From a virus, in IMG/VR virus record IMGVR_UViG_3300017772_004338, positions 1 to 28,270 of that record: a DNA stretch of 28,270 nucleotides; one strand, given 5' to 3'. Below the pieces are notes generated by a model. The model made no database searches, was not told the DNA's origin, and saw only the letters and a list, made by a program, of their open reading frames with translations. Positions within the stretch are counted from its first letter, which is position 1. Each line of letters opens with the position of its first letter. A program made the position numbers and the translations under genes. Shown piece by piece: positions 24,677 to 28,270 of this stretch.

Positions 24677-25279
24677 ATGACTACCTATGGAGAACATAAG
24701 CAATTTATCAACTTGGGGCAAGAACCCGATTTGGCGAAAATCAAAGCATACAACACAGAAGTAGGGTGTTCCGCCAAACTACCTACGGGAGCAGTAGAGG
24801 GAACACAGATAGGATACGAGCATAGCGGAATTGTAATGACCGATATGTGGGTATTAACCTCTAATAAGGTGAAAATGTGCCGTTATATGACTATTGGTGA
24901 GGGGGAATGGGAACCCGTTTATAAAGTGTATAAGTATTATGGTAATGGAAACCATAGTGAATTAGAAAATTATAAGAACAAGAAAGGGGACGATTACTAT
25001 ATGATTAAGGGCAAACGATACTACCTTAAAGATATGATTGAGGAGAACAAAAGTGTTTTTTTTTGGGATTACCACTACCACTATGGGGAAAAACCCGTAG
25101 AGGAAGTAGAGGAAATTAAAGAAGAAGAGGAAACACAATTCTACGATAGTGTAGTTATTAACAAGTCCGTATTAGAGGATTTGATTAAGAAAAACCAAAT
25201 GATTTACAATAAAAATATTGAGTTAAGTATTGCCCTTATGAAGACTACTGCTGTCTTAGAGGACTTACTAAACGTTTAA
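24677..25279 (+). CDS. Unknown protein with C-terminal helices (200 aa)
   Basis: No family is recognised. Residues 1-75 look like a small folded domain (INLGQEPDLAKIKAYN, then AKLPTGAVEGTQIGYEHSGIVMTDMWVL). Residues 80-130 are aromatic-rich, with many tyrosines (KVYKYYGNGN, DDYYMIKGKRYYLKDM, FFWDYHYHYGEK). An acidic linker (EEVEEIKEEEE) follows, then a helical C-terminus that could dimerise (SVLEDLIKKNQMIYNKNIELSIALMKTTAVLEDLL). Unlike the genes before it, it lacks the T-run/TAATAGTATA element; its ATG follows a hairpin directly, so its timing or control may differ. Its 3' end overlaps the reverse-strand gene at 25268 by 12 bases. Confidence 0.75.
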   Translation: MTTYGEHKQFINLGQEPDLAKIKAYNTEVGCSAKLPTGAVEGTQIGYEHSGIVMTDMWVLTSNKVKMCRYMTIGEGEWEPVYKVYKYYGNGNHSELENYKNKKGDDYYMIKGKRYYLKDMIEENKSVFFWDYHYHYGEKPVEEVEEIKEEEETQFYDSVVINKSVLEDLIKKNQMIYNKNIELSIALMKTTAVLEDLLNV

Positions 25280-25477
25280 TTTACCTTTTTGAATTTTTAT
25301 ATATTTTGCCCTACTTGGACTACGACCCCAATAGATATTCCTTAACTGCTTCTCACTAAGGTAAATACCCGTGTTGTTGAAGTAGGCGTCGCTAAGTCCC
25401 CCGATAGTTCTATCCCTTACAAAGACGTCATTATCGCCCGTATTGGACGTGATTTTCATAGACCAAAAAGTAGTCAT
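25268..25477 (-). CDS. Small reverse-strand protein (69 aa)
   Basis: Function unknown. The central part, FVRDRTIGGLSDAYFNNTGIYLSEKQLRNIYWGRSPSR, has the alternation expected of a small helical domain, possibly a helix-turn-helix (helix GLSDAYFNNT, turn, helix SEKQLRNIYWG), but this is weak evidence. The C-terminus is basic (KYIKIQKGKLNV). On the reverse strand the ATG is preceded by AATACATATAAGCGAGT, an A/T-rich stretch partly like the shared element. An in-frame ATG six codons downstream is an alternative start. It converges with the forward gene at 24677 over a palindrome, so both proteins end in the same residues, LNV. Confidence 0.6.
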   Translation of the reverse strand: MTTFWSMKITSNTGDNDVFVRDRTIGGLSDAYFNNTGIYLSEKQLRNIYWGRSPSRAKYIKIQKGKLNV

Positions 25478-25528
25478 ACTCGCTTATATGTATTACGTGC
25501 GTATCCTTTATATCAATTTGATAATACC

Positions 25529-25705
25529 TTATTGGTTAGAGGAAAGTATTTGAAGATATTGTTCCGTTAGTTTCTTTTCCTTCCAACACTTCTTATGATA
25601 CTTACGAGTTCCCCAATCTTTTCCCGTAGTATTATTAATGGTTTTGCCGTTTTTCCGTTCATTACCTATTAGTCGTAGCGGTTTGTCGCAGAGTAAGCAT
25701 TTCAT
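25529..25705 (-). CDS. Small zinc-finger protein with KYHKKCW motif (58 aa)
   Basis: This short gene was found by translating the reverse strand by hand: ATG at 25705-25703, TAA at 25531-25529. The protein has C3-x2-C6 near the start (KCLLCDKPL) and H37-x2-C40 in RKYHKKCWKE, a complete CxxC...HxxC zinc-binding set, with DWGTRKYHKKCW being a signature I recognise from small zinc-finger proteins of giant viruses and polinton-like viruses. The C-terminus is a short helix (KLTEQYLQILSS). Upstream on its strand is ATTATTTACATAA, touching the ATG. A nucleic-acid-binding or regulatory role is likely by family style but not shown. It is divergent from the 26002 gene across a 296-base control region. 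Confidence 0.8.
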   Translation of the reverse strand: MKCLLCDKPLRLIGNERKNGKTINNTTGKDWGTRKYHKKCWKEKKLTEQYLQILSSNQ

Positions 25706-25860
25706 TTATGTAAATAATACACATTTGTTTTTTAAGTAATTTACGCTAAGACATTAAAAATATGTAATATGTCCGCAGTATTTAAGGACATTAAAAATAC
25801 CTCACGGGACAAAGCATAAATACTGGTGGGGGGTATAGAACGACCTTTTTTCATAAGGGC
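25706..25860. promoter_or_regulatory. Divergent control region with 13-bp direct repeats
   Basis: This non-coding stretch lies between the reversed zinc-finger gene and the leader of the 26002 gene. GACATTAAAAATA occurs exactly twice (25750-25762 and 25787-25799), 37 bases apart. TATA-like words are TATTTAAG (25779), CATAAATA (25815) and TATAGAA (25834), after a G-run. None of the late-type T-run/TAATAGTATA elements faces the 26002 gene. The arrangement suits a host-type or early promoter with a repeated regulator site; which TATA-like word is used cannot be told. Confidence 0.6.
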
Positions 25861-26001
25861 ACAACAAAAATCTCCTCCGCTTCTCACCAAGCAAACTCAC
25901 CAAATCCCCTACCAACAAATCAACCTAACACATATCCCTTAACAAACAAACAAAAAATACCTTACCAAAAACACAAAAAACAAACAAACAAAAAAACAAC
26001 T
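25861..26001 (+). promoter_or_regulatory. Almost G-free, ATG-free CA-rich leader
   Basis: Over 141 bases the + strand has only two G and no ATG, and is made of CAAA, CAAC and ACAAAC units near the end. Such a leader cannot fold strongly and lets a scanning ribosome reach the first ATG, as in CAA-rich plant-virus leaders. The ATG at 26002 has A at -3. No other gene here has a leader of this kind. Confidence 0.7.
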
Positions 26002-28152
26002 ATGTCTTCCTCTACCGCTTCCGCTAACAAGTGTCTTACTTGCGACAACAAAGTCTCTATGAAGGATTGGAGCGAGGGCGACGCTAAGCGTGAGTATTGC
26101 GAATTGTGCTACCAAAAAGACCAAGGGGCAGTCCCTAAACTGGAAGTCAATAGCGAGACCAATATGGGACGCTACTACCTCCGTATGAGAGGTGAAAACA
26201 CTTGGACGGAAGAGGCAAGGGCGACGGCGACCGAGTTGGGACTTGACCTTACCAGCGAGGGGATTGAGGGAGTTCTCAATTCCCTTAGGGCGGATAGTGC
26301 TCGTAAGGCGTCGTTGCGTATCTTCTTGGAGCGGAACGCCAATATCGTTGTTCCGTTTAACGCACCTTTCTTTGATAAGGTGTTTGACGACCAAGCACCT
26401 ATGGACTTTTACGGGTGGTTTACGGGAGAGGAAGGAAAGGAAAAGAGCGGAGAAAGTCCCTTTATGTATAACGTTGAGGGACTTGACTTACATATCCGTA
26501 GGGCAACCGAGCACCTCCACTACCACGACCACCCTAACTGCGAAATGGGGTTGTGCGAAGAAATGAGGTGGGATAGGGTGTGCTATACAACCAATATCGC
26601 AAGGGGAATGGCGATAGTGGATATGCTCTTTTTGAAGAAGTTGAAAGAGCGACAATTCCTTTGGGCGAGGGGAGTTGTAGTGAAATACCACACCGACGGC
26701 AAGGTGCTTCAAGGTTGGGAAATCATTAGGGAAGACTTGCTCTTTCTTGTGAAGGGGATTATGGCGGAAATTAGGGAGATTATGGCGGGGAGCACAGAGG
26801 GACACGGAGGGGAGAAAGCAGAGTTGTTAGTCATTACGACGATGCGTATGACGATTTGGAAGAGATACTTGAAGGAGTTTGCGAGCGACCTCCCGTTGTT
26901 TGTTTGGGGACGAAATCAAATGCCTAAGGACAAGAGGTGTATGTTGGACGCTAAACTTGCGAGAATTGAAAGGGAATACGGGAACGACTCTTACCTTACG
27001 GCAAGGGGAGTAGCGTCCTTTGAGTTCTTTATGCGGGTCTTAGCGAAAGACTTGGAAAATAAGGCAAAGGGATACGATACTTGGACGAGGGATATTACAG
27101 CGAGTAAGTTGCGGAACGGGAAATCCATTTGTGGAAGGTGCCGACCCAACTGGAAGGAGAAAGTAGTCCCTAAGTTGATTTCGGTTTTGCTCCCGAGAGT
27201 TATGGGAATGGAGAACGGACTTCACGGGGATTGGTTTGTTGATATGTCCCCAGAGAACATTCACCTTACCTACAACGCCAAACGGGCAGAGGACAAGACT
27301 TACCTTACTTGGGATACTTTGAGTGAGGAACAACGGGACGCTATGGTGGTAGAGGTGAATGAAAGGAAAGGCAGTCTCTTCTACGGAATGAGGTGTATGG
27401 GAAGAGATATGGAATACAACATTCGGGACTACCACTTGGCGTTGATTGACGAAAGTTGCCCTAAGGCAAAGAGGTCTTACTACGAGGTGAGTTGCGGAGA
27501 CTATGTCGTGGCGTGTTTCTACGAAACGGATTACGCTGAGGAGTGCTACTTTGAAATAGACCACGAAGAAGATAAGTGGTTGAGGAAAGTTTCCAAGGGC
27601 GGTGGCGTTAGTGAGGTGCTGAGGACTACTAACGCACGGGTTCAAGACGCCTTAAAGGAAGCAGAGGCGGAATGCCTTAGGAGAGCAAAGGAGCGGGTTG
27701 CCGAACGGGAACGAATTGCGAAAGAGGACAAGTTGAAGCGACGGATTTGGGAAATGAACGTGTGGTGTAAGGCAGTCTCAATAAGGGACGCTAAGGCAAA
27801 GGAAACTGCTCGTAGGGCAGAACACGCAAGACAAGCAGAGGAGGCATACCGAACACGAGTAGAGGTGAAGTATAGGGCGGACGGCGAAGATTGGGCGTAT
27901 GTCGCCAATACATTCGCAGAGGCATATGGATTAGAGGGAGTTAAGAGGATAGACGAAATCAAGTGTATTGGAGGCGAACCAGTAGAGGTCTTGTGCTGTA
28001 TGTGGGAGTTAGAGGAAAGCGGAGAGGACACACCTACGTATTGCGGACGTTGCTATGTGGAATGCTACACAACGGGTAGGTATATGGGAGTAGGGGCGAA
28101 GTATGGGGTAGAATGCGAAGGGGTATGCTGTCCCGCTTGTCGTCTTGAATAG
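26002..28152 (+). CDS. Large cysteine-rich zinc-binding protein of unknown function (716 aa)
   Basis: I do not recognise a family. The N-terminus carries a CxxC-x18-CxxC zinc ribbon (C11, C14, C33, C36). The body (about 60-540) is mixed helical, with a further C/H-rich spot (HYHDHPNCEMGLC, near 175) and CGRC (near 375). Residues about 545-635 form a long charged coiled coil (ALKEAEAECLRRAKERVAERERIAKED and on). The C-terminus (about 665-716) is very cysteine-rich: CC, CGRC, EC, then ECEGVCCPAC, perhaps a second zinc-binding unit. No helicase, nuclease or polymerase motif is seen. Its host-style leader, TATA-like words and downstream AATAAA suggest early transcription by host RNA polymerase II. 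A regulator or host-interaction protein is plausible. It shows the same missing tetranucleotides as the rest, so it is not a recent acquisition. Confidence 0.85.
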   Translation: MSSSTASANKCLTCDNKVSMKDWSEGDAKREYCELCYQKDQGAVPKLEVNSETNMGRYYLRMRGENTWTEEARATATELGLDLTSEGIEGVLNSLRADSARKASLRIFLERNANIVVPFNAPFFDKVFDDQAPMDFYGWFTGEEGKEKSGESPFMYNVEGLDLHIRRATEHLHYHDHPNCEMGLCEEMRWDRVCYTTNIARGMAIVDMLFLKKLKERQFLWARGVVVKYHTDGKVLQGWEIIREDLLFLVKGIMAEIREIMAGSTEGHGGEKAELLVITTMRMTIWKRYLKEFASDLPLFVWGRNQMPKDKRCMLDAKLARIEREYGNDSYLTARGVASFEFFMRVLAKDLENKAKGYDTWTRDITASKLRNGKSICGRCRPNWKEKVVPKLISVLLPRVMGMENGLHGDWFVDMSPENIHLTYNAKRAEDKTYLTWDTLSEEQRDAMVVEVNERKGSLFYGMRCMGRDMEYNIRDYHLALIDESCPKAKRSYYEVSCGDYVVACFYETDYAEECYFEIDHEEDKWLRKVSKGGGVSEVLRTTNARVQDALKEAEAECLRRAKERVAERERIAKEDKLKRRIWEMNVWCKAVSIRDAKAKETARRAEHARQAEEAYRTRVEVKYRADGEDWAYVANTFAEAYGLEGVKRIDEIKCIGGEPVEVLCCMWELEESGEDTPTYCGRCYVECYTTGRYMGVGAKYGVECEGVCCPACRLE

Positions 28153-28213
28153 ATTGCCCTTAGATATTAGATAGAATAGATAGTAGATTTCCCCTTATCT
28201 TATTTTCCTAACC

Positions 28214-28219
28214 AATAAA
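28214..28219 (+). terminator. AATAAA polyadenylation signal
   Basis: A canonical AATAAA lies 62 bases after the stop of the 26002 gene, in a T-rich region (TTATTTTCC before, GAGTTTTCTCCC after). Together with the unusual leader it points to host-type mRNA processing. A single hexamer can occur by chance. Confidence 0.5.
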
Positions 28220-28235
28220 GGAGTTTTCTCCCACC

Positions 28236-28245
28236 TATAAAAAAA
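28236..28245 (+). promoter_or_regulatory. TATA box near the window end
   Basis: TATAAAAAAA, preceded by a pyrimidine-rich stretch, looks like a strong TATA box for a gene starting beyond base 28270. If the molecule is circular, this would serve the polymerase-helicase gene at base 1; the window cannot show this. Confidence 0.4.
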
Positions 28246-28270
28246 TCGCCAGTCGCTCTGCCTATTTCTT

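Noticed and set aside
27040-27645. A 201-residue open frame on the reverse strand
   Set aside because: It lies fully inside the cysteine-rich protein gene, has no promoter element, and its composition is that of an antisense shadow.
1-28270. Terminal inverted repeats or circular closure
   Set aside because: The two window ends are not reverse complements and share no direct overlap that I can see. Joining the ends would put a TAA before the first gene, which neither proves nor excludes a circle.
1-28270. A bacterial virus
   Set aside because: No Shine-Dalgarno sequences, start-abutting A/T elements instead, eukaryotic-type nuclear localisation signals and leader, and small proteins typical of giant and polinton-like viruses. 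It is not fully excluded, since wide restriction-site loss is best known from phages.
1-28270. CRISPR arrays, tRNA or rRNA genes, insertion sequences, integrase, adenovirus-type protease, restriction or methyltransferase genes
   Set aside because: I looked for each and saw no supporting repeats or motifs. Missing integrase or protease genes could lie outside the window.
1-28270. GANTC and GGWCC as further avoided sites
   Set aside because: GATTC (near 7850), GACTC (near 26984) and GGTCC (near 16574) are present, so these sites are not fully lost.

Overview
The window reads as most of the genome of a small tailless double-stranded DNA virus of a eukaryote, probably an alga or other protist. 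It resembles polinton-like viruses and virophages (Bamfordvirae). The evidence is a B-family DNA polymerase, an A32-like packaging ATPase, three tandem double-jelly-roll-like capsid proteins, and small proteins that I recognise from giant algal viruses and polinton-like viruses (DUF5872-like, DUF5754-like, a KYHKKCW zinc finger). There are no Shine-Dalgarno sequences, no tRNA or rRNA genes and no tail genes. The packing is very tight: 23 genes, 19 of them on the + strand, usually separated by 20-60 bases. Family names come from memory of the sequence patterns; no database was searched.

Layout. Bases 1-3785 hold a 5'-truncated DNA polymerase fused to an SF1 helicase. Bases 3804-13539 hold an 1845-residue virion-type protein, a charged proline-rich 853-residue protein, a small reverse-strand gene and two beta-rich virion candidates. 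The middle pair of those diverge from a symmetric two-way promoter. Bases 13595-19862 hold a coiled-coil protein, the packaging ATPase, the overlapping DUF5872-like gene and a series of small basic or amphipathic proteins that look like core or minor capsid components. Bases 19919-24603 hold the three capsid paralogues. Bases 24677-25705 hold three small genes, two of them reversed. Bases 26002-28152 hold a 716-residue cysteine-rich protein with a different kind of control region.

Expression. Nearly every gene in 3804-24603 has an A/T-rich element of the type CTTTACTAATAGTATAAA touching its ATG, often with a T-run just upstream. This looks like a poxvirus-type late promoter or initiator read by a viral RNA polymerase. 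No RNA polymerase is encoded here, so it may be supplied by a co-infecting giant virus. The 26002 gene instead has an almost G-free, ATG-free CA-rich leader and a downstream AATAAA, as expected for host RNA polymerase II.

Main discovery. By reading the whole window I could find no copy of 15 of the 256 tetranucleotides. These include 11 of the 16 four-base palindromes (GATC, CATG, GTAC, TGCA, AGCT, GGCC, CCGG, GCGC, CGCG, TCGA, CTAG), the full degenerate set RGCY, and the full set CMKG. Each would be expected roughly a hundred times. RGCY, GATC, CATG, GTAC and TGCA are the specificities of known chlorovirus restriction enzymes. This suggests a genome shaped by the restriction enzymes of a co-infecting giant virus, or of a heavily armed host.
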